From NCBI GenBank assembly GCA_015680905.1, contig CM027377.1, positions 12,238,501 to 12,302,500 on the forward strand: DNA of 64,000 nt, written 5' to 3'. Shown here in pieces: positions 47,197 through 58,772 of this stretch. Position 1 is the stretch's first letter, and every line of letters starts with the position of its first letter. A program made the translations under genes and the position numbers. The stretch comes from Coptis chinensis. Taxonomy: Eukaryota; Streptophyta; Magnoliopsida; Ranunculales; Ranunculaceae. The notes beneath the pieces were generated by a model. That model did no database searches. It saw nothing but the letters and a program-made list of their open reading frames with translations, and was not told the origin of the DNA.

Positions 47197-47603
47197 TTTG
47201 TATTAGTGAATCTTGTGTGATTCGATGAGCGTGTGTCTCTCATTTGTTAATGATGAATTACTGTTACTTTAATTATTATGGAGCATTTAGATGTACAATT
47301 ATTGTAATCTGTTGTTGTTGGCTCATAGTGCTTTTACTTAAAAGTTCGTGTGTGCAACGATTTTTGTGATTTGTCTGAGTTATTTTAGTTGCCTTCTGGA
47401 ATTCTGTAACTTGATTTTCAACCAGGAATCCTAAGAAGAAAAGGTAACGTTCAGGACTCCAACTTAATTGAATTTATACATTTATACAGTATCCAACAAA
47501 CAGGACTTAGTTGCAGTCTGAATGTCTGATCATCAAAGAAAACAAAATCAAAATTTAAACCAACTTTTTAATTTAATATGCAAACTCAGATTAGTGTAAT
47601 TTG
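47197..47603. other. sequence between NLR fragment and MITE
   Basis: AT-rich; I see nothing supported here. Confidence 0.45.
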
Positions 47604-47606
47604 TAA

Positions 47607-48074
47607 GGGCATCTCCAATGGGGGGTGTAAACCGTATAGAGTGGAAATTTTACACCCCAAATATCATAAAACTCTTTCCAATGGGGGTGTTAAACCGTAG
47701 GTAATAGTGTATTAGCTAATAGAGAGGGTGGGGAATTCCCCCTCTCGCTATTAGTTAATAAAAAACCCGGACGTCACTTAAAATAACGTCTGTTTAACTT
47801 AAAAACTCGGACGTCACTTCAACACACGTTTGAAGCTTTATTTTTTAACTCGGACGTCACTCCAAGTGACGTCTCAGTTTAAATTAAAGAGGGACGTCAC
47901 TTGGAGTGACGTCCGAGTTTAAAATCTATTTTTTTACACTCTTCCATTGGAGAGTATAGAGTGTGGATATTTATGAGCTATACAATACTATACAATTAGA
48001 GGTGTAAAATCCTAATGGCACCTACGTGGAGCCTAGGTGGAGGTGTAATTTTACACCCCCCATTGGAGATGCCC
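47607..48074. mobile_element. Harbinger/Tourist-type MITE, 468 bp, with palindromic core
   Basis: GGGCATCTCCAATGGGGG (47607) and its complement CCCCCATTGGAGATGCCC (ending 48074) are flanked by TAA (47604-47606 and 48075-48077). Secondary inverted repeats (GGTGTAAA/TTTACACC and several ACTCGGACGTCACT/AGTGACGTCCGAGT blocks) mean that much of the element can fold on itself. This terminus is a very common plant MITE end. Confidence 0.88.
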
Positions 48075-48257
48075 TAAGGTACGCTGAGGTTACACTAAAA
48101 TAAAAAAACCCCAAGAAAATGAAACAAGGAAAACATACCCCAAGGAAGAAGACTTAGAAACAAGAATGTACTTCAATTCCTGAATACAATGTTTCCACAC
48201 TTCAACTGAACTATCTTCATTTATGTTACAACATCACAAGCACATTCAATATCCAAG

Positions 48258-48849
48258 TCATCCAGAACTGGTAGCTGAAGGTTTACGCTCTTGGAGAGAA
48301 ATAACAGTTTCAAAAGCACCCACCAAGGCCTTGACTTTGCTCTTCCTGGTCTCAGCCAACTTACTTGCAGTCTCTTCAATAACATTATTAAACAAGCCTT
48401 GGGCATCTTTCTTTCCATTCACATCTTGGTGCCTAAGAACAACTTTTTCAGATTCAGCATCGCCTGTAGAGCCACCATTATCAACTTCTCTCTTCTTAAA
48501 GTTTTTCCTTTTATTATCACCCTTACCGTTTTCGTTCTCTCCCAATACTCTTCCTTTCCTGAATCTGAGTCTCCTTGGGGCACTGTTCTCGGACTTTAGG
48601 TCAACCACCTTTCCCCTCCTGAAAGTTAGCTTATGTGCAGGGTCATCATCTTCAGGGTGAACCATTGCAGCCTTTCGTGGTCTCCTCTGGTAGTCCTCTT
48701 TAGAAGTATCAGTTTGGTTCCGGTTCTCAGTTTCACTGTACTCAGAGTCGGTCTCGGTTTCAACGTATTCTTCAGTCTCTGTCCCACCACAATCGGACTC
48801 TGCATATTCTTCTCCCACATGCAACTTAAGTGATGGAGAAGGTGGGGAA

Positions 48850-48883
<34 letters not shown>

Positions 48884-49859
48884 AAGATAATCTAGAAAGA
48901 TTTACAGATTCTGGTCGATCCAATTCCAAAGTTTTCCTATCAGGTTTTGTCTCGATAATGTATGGTTTTGGCTCGATAACGTATGGTTTTGGCTCAATGA
49001 CAAATGGTTTTGTCTCGATAACATATGGTTTTGGCTCAATGACAAATGGTTTTGTCTCGATAACGTATGGTTTTGGCTCAATGACAAATGGTTTTGGATC
49101 GATGACATATAAGGTCTTTTCAAAGACTTTTTCTTCAATGGGTGGCTTGGATTCATCTTTTTGGGTCTTGTTTACATTCTTCAGGGGAGAGCCACTCTGC
49201 AGAACTCTAGCTTTTATTGCATTTAAGCTTGTAGTTCTGTTTAAAGATGGTTTTGGGACCAAAGCAGCTTTTGGCAGTACCATATTTTTCTTCTGGCCAA
49301 TTTTGGAGATCTTACCATTCTTGCTATTCATGGCATCATCAATGCTTCTTCTCCCAATCTGATCTCTAGGAAGATTCAATGAGGAGGAGGGTGACTTCGC
49401 AGCAACACGCTTTGGTTGGGAAGAAAACCTGGATTTTGCAACATTGATTATTTCCTTAGCAGGTGACGGAGCCTTTTGCTTAAAGATTTTGGTCTGTTGC
49501 TTGTTAATTTCAGCTGTATCACTAATCCGGCTTTCTAGAACAAGAGTTGGAGTTGATTTGATCAGCGGCTTCTTTCTCCTTGTCCGCGCACTTCTACTCT
49601 TTATTGGTAGACTTCTTTCACCATGTATAGCCTTATTTCCTTTCAGTATGGGATGGTTTTCCTTTGCTTCCAAAGCGTGCATCCTTCCGTATTTACACAA
49701 ATCATGGCAGGAACCTGTGGACGCTCGAAGATAGTGGGGAAGAATCTTTTCACTGCTATTTGAAGTGCTTGGTATCCCTGTTGAGCTCCTCCTCAAACTA
49801 CCATCTTTGTGTTGAATTAACTCTGGGCTCAAAGACATCTCAATCCTCTTCTCAGCCAT
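48258..49859 (-). CDS. plant calmodulin-binding-domain protein with K-P-x-V-I-E tandem repeats
   Basis: An uninterrupted minus-strand frame encodes 533 residues from MAEKRIEMSLSPEL. I prefer this ATG (49859) to the in-frame one at 49928, because a CTTCAG acceptor at 49901-49896 indicates that the codons between belong to a leader intron and exon. The protein is basic and disordered: Ser/Arg-rich N-terminal half, a tandem pentapeptide-like block of KPYVIE, KPFVIE and TKP units (about residues 250-305), a Ser run coded by a GAT-type repeat on the plus strand (325-337), an acidic Glu/Thr stretch, and a conserved C-terminal domain (about 404-530: HKLTFRRGKVVDL, PRRLRFRKGRVLGE, KVVLRHQDVNGKKDAQGLFN, NVIEETASKLAETRKSKVKA, LVGAFETVISLQ). 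That C-terminus is the plant CaM_binding domain, expected to bind Ca2+/calmodulin through a basic amphipathic helix. The molecular role is otherwise unknown. Confidence 0.9.
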
Positions 49860-50655
49860 TTCAAACAAAAATGATGACAATACCAAGAAAAGAACCTGAA
49901 GCCAATGAAGTTTGTGATTAACTAACAATATAGAGTGGTAGACGACACTAAATCAATAATATCTAGGTACGTCACAAAGAAAATTTGCTTTTAAATCTAC
50001 CAGAAGCAAATAATTTTAGGATAATAAATCTTCATGTATACTGAAATGAATTGTTAAAATGCTTTCTACAAATTTTCTAAATATTTATGTAAACTTCATG
50101 TATCACTCTCTAAATGTTCATTGCTAGAATGCATCCAAGGGAGATGATTTTTTCCTATGAGTGAAACAGGGAACAAGTCAATTCCTAAGCACCCTACATA
50201 GAATTTCTCTTTTATATGATATCTCTACATAAAAATACCAAACTAACCATATTTTTATAAAACTTAAGATTTCATCACTTTCGAAAATTCCCTTTCACCA
50301 GCATCAATATAAAATACTCTTTACAGTGAATAAGTAAATTCAATCCGTTGACTTCCTAATTGCAATCAATAAAGATGTTCTGTTAATTTCTGTAGTAAGA
50401 GAAAAATAAAAGGAACACGAAAGATAGTGGAAAATAAATAAAACAATAAACAAATCTGAAGAAAATTTTATAAATGTAAAACATTTTATATCAATGACAT
50501 AATTTTTCTTTCAGAGACTTCGTTTAAGATAAAAGGCAAAAGAAGAAAACAGGGGAAGAAACTTCCGTAGAATATAACACCATTAGTTTGTTCTACCTGA
50601 ACCATTACATTGAACAAAATGAGCACGGGAAGTTGCTTGGGAAGTTTGGGTCTAT

Positions 50656-51010
50656 GAAGCACCGATACGTCCCTAAGGGTGAAGTATCCGTGTCCGGCAT
50701 GGATACGCCCCGATACGCGTCCGATAAGTGTCGGATACACAATTTGGAGTATCCGATTTTATAATTAATTTTTTAATTTCCGACACGCGGGGGATACGCG
50801 GGGGACAGTAATCTCACACATACAAGAAAATTTTTTGGAACTTCAACAAAAAAAAAACAAGTGAAATAAAATCCAAGTTAAGAAGAGATGCAAGAAAAGA
50901 AAAATGAAGTGAATCCAAGTTATACATGTAAGTTGCTGCTTAATGTGTTTGAATTGGTCATTTTATGAAGTAGAATTGCCATTTTAATTTGAATTTGGTG
51001 AAAAATGCTC

Positions 51011-51084
<74 letters not shown>

Positions 51085-51175
51085 TATTCAAACGTGTCCA
51101 TGACATATCCGTGTCCTATATTTTTGAAAAATGCCGTGTCCGCGTATCCGTGTCACGTATCGGTATCCGTGCTTC
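50656..51175. mobile_element. non-autonomous TIR element (hAT-like), about 520 bp
   Basis: GAAGCACCGATACG (50656) faces CGTATCGGTATCCGTGCTTC (ending 51175). Further GTATCCGTGTCC/GGACACGGATAC-type motifs recur inside both ends. The core is AT-rich and includes a long AT microsatellite. I cannot define an exact target duplication, so the superfamily is uncertain. Confidence 0.6.
51013..51080. repeat. AT dinucleotide microsatellite, ~68 bp
   Basis: An almost uninterrupted (AT)n run inside the TIR element. Confidence 0.97.
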
Positions 51176-52575
51176 CTAGGTTAGACGGGGTGGACAATTT
51201 ATGCATAGATACGTCAAACAGATATGAAAGATATAAGCAGTTAAGCACCCGCTAAGATTTTGTTTCCTGTCCAATATGCAAACAATGAAATAACTAGAAC
51301 TCTAGAAGTAACCGTACCGTCTAAGATTATTAGCTGAAGTCTGAAGGATTTAGTTCTTCATTGCTAACCAAATTAAATATTCTGAAAAAAAAAAAAAAAA
51401 AAAATACCACCCCACCCTTAAAAATTGGATTCTTAATATAATCTGCAAGCAATTATGTTTTTAGGACTAAGTAGTAAAACTTTTGATAAGGACTATCAGT
51501 TCCTTTACATTTATCACCTTACTAACCAAACAACAGATTCTGAATTTTAACCAAATTGGTATTAGGAAAACAAAGCTATCTCAAACTCAACAACAAATAT
51601 GTTATTGCAATATAATGACATTATAAATCATGTCTCTAGTGAAGAAACAACAACTTTGTGTCATCCTCTATAACCTCATAAGCCAATCTTTAATCAAAAT
51701 TAAACTCAAAAATCACAAAAACACACCTTTAAGCAACTCCTTGATATTCAATCAAACCCCTTCTTCCAAAACCAAAAGCCAATCACCAAACCTGAAACAA
51801 AATCAATAGCACACCAAGATCACACCTCAAATAAAACACCAACTTGTAGCACAAAACACAAACAAGATGAAATTCTGCTGCAAGCCCATTACTTATATAC
51901 ACATAAACAATAGTAATACAATGAAAAAAAGACTTTGTCAAAAAAACATACCTTTTCAGCAAAATATATATTCACTGGTATGTAAAGAGAAAGCAAAAGC
52001 CCCTTAAAGAAGAAGAAAAAACTCAAATGTTACTTCAAAGATCGTGCAAGCAACAAAAATGCTGTTTTGAGGTGTTGGATGAAAAGATTGCGTGTTTTTT
52101 TTTTTTGTTATGCCAGAAAGAAAGAAGAGAAAAAAGAGGGGGAGGAAAAGAAAAACTCGTAAAGAGTGGGACCCACCACCCAACTAAAAAGAAACGGTTT
52201 TTTCGTCTTTGCTAAGTTTTAAGCCATGCAATTATTTTTTTCTTACCTAGAATTCCAACTCATTCAAAGATCGTGTTGTGCCATTGTTTTTGTTTAGAGT
52301 TTTAATGGGGAAATAGGTTGTCAATATTGTTGATATCTACTGAGATTAATGAAATGGAATCTGAATATTCTGTTTTGATGTTTTAGATGTTTGATATTTA
52401 TGATTGTATCGGTTTTACCATTTTACAGAAACCTATCACAACTGTGGTTTTGACTTTTGACGACGGAATTGAATCATTTGAAATGTTTGCCCATTCGGTT
52501 TTGAGGTTATAAATTAAATGTTGAACTGAAGGCCCTAATCGAATCTTTAGAAACGTTTACCATATAACGAAATAT

Positions 52576-53100
52576 CACTGTTCTAAAAATCGGTCTAGGC
52601 GGCCGCCTAGGCGGTCTTTAGGCGCTAGGCGGTGCCCAACCGACTCGCCTAGGCCCTAATCGTTTAAAAAATCGGTGAACCGACTAGACAAGTCTCAAAG
52701 TGCAGACCGATTACAGCGGTTAAAGCGGTTTAAAGGTCCAAGTTTTTTTTTTTTAAATGATTAAATGTCGAAAAATAAAAAGGCCCGTAGGCTTAAGATT
52801 TAAATGAGTTTAAAATACTTAAGTCTAATGTAAATTATGTCATTGTAATAAAGAGTGTTGTTTTATATGAAGTCAATATTATTCAATTATTACACATTTT
52901 ATAATAAGTATTTTTTTGTTGTGTTTATTTTTTGAATTATGGTAAATAATTTTCTTTATTTCTTGAAGTATATGTATATATTATTATATATATTAGGAAA
53001 AAAACGCTTTAATAAGCTAAAATTCGTCTAGTAAGATATAAGGCCTGTACACTAAGCTAGCTCCCAATCACCGACTACCGCTTTGTTTTTTAAAATACTG
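52576..53100. mobile_element. probable hAT-type MITE with GC-rich GCCTAGGCG ends, ~525 bp
   Basis: It starts CACTGTTCTAAAAATCGG followed by a GC-rich palindromic block (TAGGCGGCCGCCTAGGCGG), and ends near CCGACTACCGCTTTG...AAAATACTG. The flanks CGAAATAT (52568-52575) and AAAAATAT (53101-53108) agree at 6 of 8 positions, suggesting a decayed 8-bp duplication. The left end is typical of a widespread plant hAT MITE; the right end is degraded. Confidence 0.45.
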
Positions 53101-53108
53101 AAAAATAT

Positions 53109-54773
53109 AATTAAACTAGTATAACTATTAGTAGTGGGGAGTGAGCAGAGAGTGAAAAAGGAAGAATGAAGATGAGTTTGGGGCAAAAAAGAAAAAAACA
53201 TACCCCCAAAATTCGCTCTGTTCACTTGATAAAGGCCATTCGAATTGAGCCTCCAAACCGATAACAACATGAACTGATGTTATGGGTTTTAGTCAGTTCT
53301 ACCGTAGAGAATCTGACTTCGTCAAATCATAGTAGAATAGGTAAGTGTGTAGAGAATCTGACTTCGTCAAATCAAAGTAGAATAGGTAAGTGAAATTATC
53401 GAAATACGTGTCAACGTCAAAACTTCTGAATTCAATGTTAAAAGTCCACGATGAACGTGATAATCTTTTTAATAGTTTCTATTTCATGCCAATCTAATTA
53501 GTGCATATTCTAAGATTCTCCAACAATAGGTGCATTGACAATTCACCAAATAAATCATTATCCCTATTCCCTACACAAAAGAGTTTAAAGTTTACAAGTA
53601 GATTGATTTGGTCACCATCATTTTCATATTCTTATTAAAAGTCATTATTGTTGTGGTTTTATACTATGCTCCTTATCCATTCTGTAGTTTATTATCATTT
53701 TAGGTACTTTTCGGCGTTGATTTATCTTACTCACGTAATTTGAAATAGTCGGAGTTAGTAATGACTCTCATGAACTTGTCGTGTTGAGTTATAGTTTACG
53801 GCAACTCCTCATAGATCTTACCTACATTAACATAACTAGTATTGAACACGCGTTAGTAGTGTTACACACTTGGGATATAGAGAGAAAACCTATGTTGTAC
53901 GTACGCGGACGCGGCGACTCGGTTATATCTCAAAAAAGTAGGATACAGACGCGATAAAAGATGTGGAAATTAATTAATATTTATAATTTTATTTTATATA
54001 AATTAAATATTAAAAAATAAATTAAATATATCAACATTAATAAATTCAAAACTATTAAAAATAAATAGTCACAAAATTAAATTTAATATTTCTTAATCAA
54101 ACTTTAAAGGCATGTCATAAGTTTCATAAAACAAAAAAATGAAAAAATTGAGTTTTTTAATATTATTTTGATTTATTTTTTTAGGTCAAAATCCGCTTTT
54201 GACTACGTCTTGACCCGCGTCTAGTTTAGTTGACTGCGTCTTGATTATGTTGACCGCGTCCGATATGCGACTATGTCGCGCCCGCGTCTGAGGCGTGTCC
54301 GACGGGCACACAACCTATTAGTAGGTGAGTCCGTGCTTTAGAAAAGAAAACCAATAAAAATTGGTTTTAAAACTGAAAAAAACAAAAAATATCAAAAAGC
54401 AGAAAGTGACAAAAAATGCGGAAACCATGACAGCTAACCCGTTGGCTCCAAGCCGCATTACATACGTACGTAGTTAAGAAATTCTGTATTGACATGTGTT
54501 TCACCGCAACAATGATGTTTTTTTTCCACCTATTCTATGTATTTTCATGCATTTCATGTGGATGATTCTGCATATATTGTATATTTCAAATTTATTCGTA
54601 TGTTTTGTGTTGTGCACTATTACTCGATCTCGACTCAATAGCATTTGAAATTGGAGTGACGATACTATTTCTTAATTAATTTAATAGAGCGCTAAAATTC
54701 CTCACAAGTTTTCGATAGTAAATCAAAATATAAGTTTGTAAACTACAGAGGATGTTAAACCAATTAAACAAAG
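53109..54773. other. intergenic sequence left of the LTR retrotransposon
   Basis: AT-rich, no gene. It contains a 45-bp tandem duplication (53304-53393) and, at about 53885-54337, an AT-rich block with GC-rich ends (ACGCGGACGCGGCGACTC on the left; GTCGCGCCCGCG and GTCCGTGCTT on the right) that resembles a degenerate relative of the element at 50656. Confidence 0.45.
53304..53393 (+). repeat. 45-bp tandem duplication
   Basis: GTAGAGAATCTGACTTCGTC and the following 25 bases occur twice in a row, 45 bp apart, with a single T/A difference. Confidence 0.95.
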
Positions 54774-55485
54774 TGGGAGGAGTCGTTTGAATTCGACCAA
54801 TCTTCTGGTTTGGTGCAGAAATTGGATTATATAATCCAAATAACAGGATCTCAGATAGAGACTAGAGAGTGCTGTAAAGGAGGGTTTTGGTTTTTCTTGA
54901 GGTTTGCGAAGAAAGGGGGAAGAGGGTTGAGATTCTATGGAGGGACCGAGTTCGCTTGTGAGAGAACTGCCTACGTATCCTCTTTTGGTTTTTCTCTTTC
55001 TGGGGGAGAGAGGAATCAGGTCCGACGTAGTTCAAATAGGTAGTATTTATAGGCTTAAGAAAATGTCAATTCGGGGGACACGTGTGTCTCTTGCACACGT
55101 GTAAGGTGGAGATCGTGAATGAGTGTTGGGCTGGTTATATTATTAGTCATGTGCTGATTGGGAGTTGGCGCCGTCACCCCTATTTCCCGGTAGTGGGAAG
55201 TACAAGTAAGATTTTGGTAATGATTACCCCTGGTGGTGATCCTATCCGAAGGCGTTCGTCTCGGCCATGCGTTAAATCGAGACATCTTTGTTCGCACCAC
55301 CTACACCGAAAGGAGCCTCCGCAGTCGGTCTTGGAGGTCGATGTCCCGAAGTTCGCTTATGCTTTGCGCGACATGTGTGTTCACAAGGGAGCTGCTCACA
55401 GGTCGGTCTTGGAGGTCGATGTCCTGAGTTCGCTTATGCTCCACGCGTGCCTGATAACTTTATGAAGATATCACTCCCCTACACA
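54774..55485 (-). repeat. 3' LTR of the Tat-type element (left boundary approximate)
   Basis: The right end (minus-strand 5' end) is TGTGTAGGGGAGTG at 55485, directly after a polypurine tract. The left end is placed at TGGGAGGAGTCG (54774) because composition changes there; TG at 54814 is an alternative. It contains a TATA box (55051-55044, minus) about 434 bp from the U3 start. In U3 a block TCGGTCTTGGAGGTCGATGT is repeated 78 bp apart (from about 55326 and 55404). The second LTR needed to confirm the ends is not in the window. Confidence 0.65.
55044..55051 (-). promoter_or_regulatory. LTR promoter TATA box
   Basis: TATAAATA on the minus strand inside the LTR, in a suitable position to start the genomic RNA near 55018. 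Confidence 0.55.
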
Positions 55486-55497
55486 GCCCCCTCTCAG
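55486..55497 (-). promoter_or_regulatory. polypurine tract
   Basis: GAGAGGGGGC on the minus strand abuts the TGTGT start of the 3' LTR; it is the plus-strand primer site for reverse transcription. Confidence 0.65.
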
Positions 55498-56012
55498 CAG
55501 AGTGTTTTTGTCACGGGAAATGTTCTGCTGAGAGAAAAAATGGAAGAACGTGTGGAACATTTGCGAGCTGTGGTGGACGATCTGACTGGGACGGCGCAAC
55601 TTTTGAATCATGTGGTAAGATGATTTGGCGGGAAATGGAAGTTGTGCCGTCATATGCACGTGACAGAATCGTAGCAGTTGAGGGAGAAACGTGTCGCCGT
55701 ATTATACGGAACTGCTGAAAAGACAGTACCTTGGAACACGTGTGCGGGCTAGAGCATAGGCTGTAATCATAACTTCTTGGTAACTGAACGGGCGGTTTAT
55801 ACAAAATCAAATTTGGGACATCAAAAAGGTACTGCGTGTTTTCTTCTTCCGCAAAAACGCAAGCTAGGGTTCCTCAGTGAGTGCTTCTGCTGCTGTTACC
55901 TTTCCATTTTCAATTTGCTTTCCTCTCTGTCCAGTGCACTTTGTTAAGTAAGTAGGTCATTGTAAGATTATAGGGTTTAAGCTTGAGTAATTGATAGAAA
56001 AGACTCGTTATA

Positions 56013-57942
56013 ATGTCTGATTCTGATGATACTCGATCGGAGGAGGTTCGGGAGATATCATTGAGTTGCGGAGAGTATGAGGATGACGAAGCAGTGAGTG
56101 TTGGCGTTGAGGTTGAACTAGATGAGGAAGATAGGGTAGATGAGGGTAATACTCGATCTAGGTCAGAAGGTGGCGTAGCCAGTACGTCAGGTCGAGGGGA
56201 GATGTCGTCATCAAGTGATGTGCCCCTTAGAAGTGTAAACCGTCGTGCTGCAGACTCGTTCCCCGAACTGAGGGCAGCGTATGGGATTAATGTCCCCGAC
56301 CTTGAGATATACGAACCACGGTTGAGTGAAAATGTTCGTAGTGAGGAGTACAACCCGCCTAATGGTGGAATAATAATCTGTGAGGGCCAGCTGAGAGCGC
56401 ATATGCAAATACCGTTCTCGAAACTGGTATGTGACTTCTTGGCCCATTGTTGGAAGTCTCCTTGTCAGTTCGTTGGTAACACCTGGCGATTGTTTAAGGT
56501 GTTTGACCTGTTGAATGCGAGTGGGGAATACGACATAGTGGAGCACTATGTGGTAAGGAGATCTGGGAATTTGAACTTTAGCTTGCAAACCATGACGACG
56601 CGTTCTGCTGTGATCGATGGTGTAAGCAATGAGGCAAAGGGCGCATGGCGACCTGCTAGAGGTGGTGCCTCAGGAGCTGGAGGATCGAGTTTCCGCCCTG
56701 AAGGGGGTTCGATCGATGCTCCTGTGGAGTTAGAAACGGTGGTTTTCAACCCTCGCGCAAGGAGCAGGTCGGAGAAGAGGCCGCGCGATGCCTCTAAGCA
56801 AGACGCTGCCCGAGTTACAAAAGTAGCGCGACACGCTCTTGGGGAAAGCTCCAGTAGCGGGGGGCGGTTCGATGGTGGCGGCTGGGGTTATTGTTTCTGC
56901 GCGAGTGGAGCGACTGGCGTCATGGACTTGGCTACTTTTGGGGTGGGGTCTAATGCACCTCGTCGGGGGCGTGAACCCAGTCCGGTGGCGAAAGCGCAAG
57001 CTCCGCGTAAGGCGAGTGGAAAGGCTGTTGTGGTTGCTCACGAGCTAGAGGGACATTTTGTTTTTCCGGGCGAGCATGGGCGAACGAACCGTGGAAGCGA
57101 AGTGATTGTAGCTTTTCGATCGAAGTAAGATATCGGGTTACTGTTAGAAACGATAGCTCGGATGGCAACCGCAAAGGAGCTGGATGAGAAAGGGCTGGCC
57201 GATAACTCGAGATCGAATGGAATTCGCGCAATGCTTGATGCGTGTGTCTATCTGCGTTTGATGTAATCGTTTTACGATACACAATTTGTTATTTTGTGGC
57301 TATTAACCATGCGTGTGTTTTGCAGCTAGTAAGTGGGTTTCGTAAATTGAAGGAGATTGCCCGTTCACAAAAGCGAGATAGAGAAGCGGTGGTGAAGTCG
57401 CGATGAGTTTGAAAAATGTCCGGAGGCCTCGAAGATGGAACGCGAGGAACCGGAAGATCCAAGAAAGCTCATCAAGCCGAAGTCTAGCCAAGATCCGAAA
57501 GACAATCGGGGCGTAAGATCCGAGGCAAAAACTTCTGTGGAGCTGAAAAAGAACATCTTGGCGGCGACCGTGGAAATCGGGTAGTCAACGAAAGTATGCC
57601 TTATCTTCGTAAGAAGGTTGCTCGGGACGCTACCAAAGCCTATGACGCTCGGATGCAGACTTTGTTGAACTAGAGGCGCAACTACAACGCTTTGAAGACA
57701 TATCATGCACCGTACATCTCACACATCGGGTAGAACAGTGCCGAGTAATTAGTGGCGCCCCGCCGCTTCGAGAGGTCATGCCGGAGATTGCACTACCGCG
57801 AATTGATGCTACTGCGTCTGATGTGATGATGAGTTTAGACTTGGATGGAGTATCTGTTATGGTGACTGGGAGGGATGCTGAGATTGATGAGTCGCTCATG
57901 CCTGGAGAACTAATTGTCGAGCCCAGAGATGGCGAGTTGTAA
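56013..57942 (+). CDS. antisense ORF of the Tat-type retrotransposon ('gypsy-type transposon' domain), with intron, partly decayed
   Basis: Opposite to pol, ATG 56013 opens a frame to 57128: an acidic Asp/Glu/Ser-rich N-terminus, then AAYGINVPDLEIYEPRL, IICEGQLRAHMQIPFSKLVC, DFLAHCWKSPCQF and NTWRLFKVFDLL (about residues 85-175), which resembles the plant 'putative gypsy type transposon' (Transposase_28) domain, then an Arg/Ser/Gly-rich linker with KRPRDASK. After a break the reading continues as ETIARMATAKELDEKGLADN, an intron (about 57262-57327) and GFRKLKEIARSQKRDREAVV, with further frame damage, and ends in an acidic stretch to TAA 57942. Such antisense ORFs are known in Ogre/Retand elements; their function is unknown. 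It is probably expressed from its own plus-strand promoter, since the leader 55780-56012 looks like a plant 5' UTR. Confidence 0.65.
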
Positions 57943-57961
57943 GTTTGTTATGTAATGCTGT

Positions 57962-58141
57962 CAGCTTATAAGCTGTGATACAATAGAGCCGGGTTTCACA
58001 GGGGTAACCCGGGCGATTCGCCTTTTATTTGTATGTGCCGATCGCGGAGTGATCCGATACCCGCTTCTTTTGGGGCACTCCTGTGAGGACGAATATTGTT
58101 TAGTCGGGTTGGATTTCCTGAGTAGTCTCAGCAACCCGGCT
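57962..58141 (+). other. hairpin cassette A, downstream of antisense ORF 1
   Basis: Within 180 nt: a perfect palindrome CAGCTTATAAGCTG (57962-57975); CCGGGTT/AACCCGG (57989-58012); GGAGTG/CACTCC (58046-58081); and a 40-nt hairpin (58102-58141) with a 10-bp outer stem (AGTCGGGTTG with CAACCCGGCT, one T-G pair), a one-sided GATTTC bulge, a 5-bp inner stem CTGAG/CTCAG and loop TAGT. It lies 20-200 nt after the stop at 57942. Confidence 0.75.
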
Positions 58142-58772
58142 AACTTACTATGGTTCCAACTTGCTAGGACAGTCGTTGTTTTAGCGGTATGCCTATGCCT
58201 TGTTGTTTTTGTTCCCCTATTATGTGTGAATCGCTTGCTTGACCATAGTTGTGTCTGCGTATAACAAAGCATGGCGGGTGCATTGCAATGACCACTTCCC
58301 TGCCCATGATTGGTAAACTTGCATGAGCGCCTTGTTGTTAAATTGCTTGCAGCTGTAAGGTGTTGCTCGTAACGAGGTCACCAGGTCACTGGATCCTGGT
58401 TCGTGAAGGAGGTCGAATCGTGTCGTGTTTAGTGCCGCTAACGGCAGTGTTCCCTCGCGTGCGTGACACGTGGAGGGAGACGAGCGGTTCAAGGAACATA
58501 ATGATGGCGGGCAGATGGCGTTTGGCGTCTCAAGGTAATTATGAGGCGCTTAGGAAAAGACGTTTTTTATTGAATAAAACTGCTCATCGAATACTAACAA
58601 AGTATTTGCTCGTCTTCTTGCCTAAACTTAAAAGTCTGTCTTCTCGCTTTGCTCTTTTGCTGTGCATCGTCGTTGTTGTTGCTCGTTCAGGTACGTTCAT
58701 TCTCCTCTGAGAGTGTTATTTCGTCGAGAAGAGTTTGGAATAAAACTGTAGCTCATGTGACAGTACCTTTGT
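58142..58772. other. spacer between hairpin cassette A and the second antisense ORF
   Basis: Internal DNA of the retrotransposon without a convincing ORF. Small hairpins occur (ACCAGG/CCTGGT at about 58378-58397; TGCCG/CGGCA near 58432). TTTTTTATTGAATAAAACTG near 58563 resembles the pol end at 61085-61100 (TTTTATTGATAAAATCG), suggesting that the duplication behind the second ORF set began near the pol end. Confidence 0.35.

Larger units (their letters stand above)
49896..51951 (-). other. probable leader intron of the calmodulin-binding-protein gene
   Basis: On the minus strand AAAAG|GTATGT (donor at 51951) and TTGGCTTCAG (acceptor ending 49896) bracket about 2.06 kb upstream of the start codon. 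I infer a first non-coding exon right of 51952. The intron contains a TIR element and an AT microsatellite and no supported coding sequence. A frame at 50486-50740 (-) is not convincing. Confidence 0.45.

Noticed and set aside
48902-49362. Plus- and minus-strand frames with NHLSLSQNH or GFGSMTNGF repeats
   Set aside because: These are other frames of the tandem repeat in the calmodulin-binding-protein gene.
53885-54337. A further TIR element related to the one at 50656
   Set aside because: The ends are GC-rich and similar in flavour, but no convincing inverted termini or target duplication could be aligned; mentioned only in the intergenic note.
55055-56749. Minus-strand frames across the LTR and antisense ORF region (for example 55511-55810, 55910-56353, 56211-56588)
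   Set aside because: No retroviral-type domain and composition-driven openness; the plus-strand ORF is the one with recognisable domain content.
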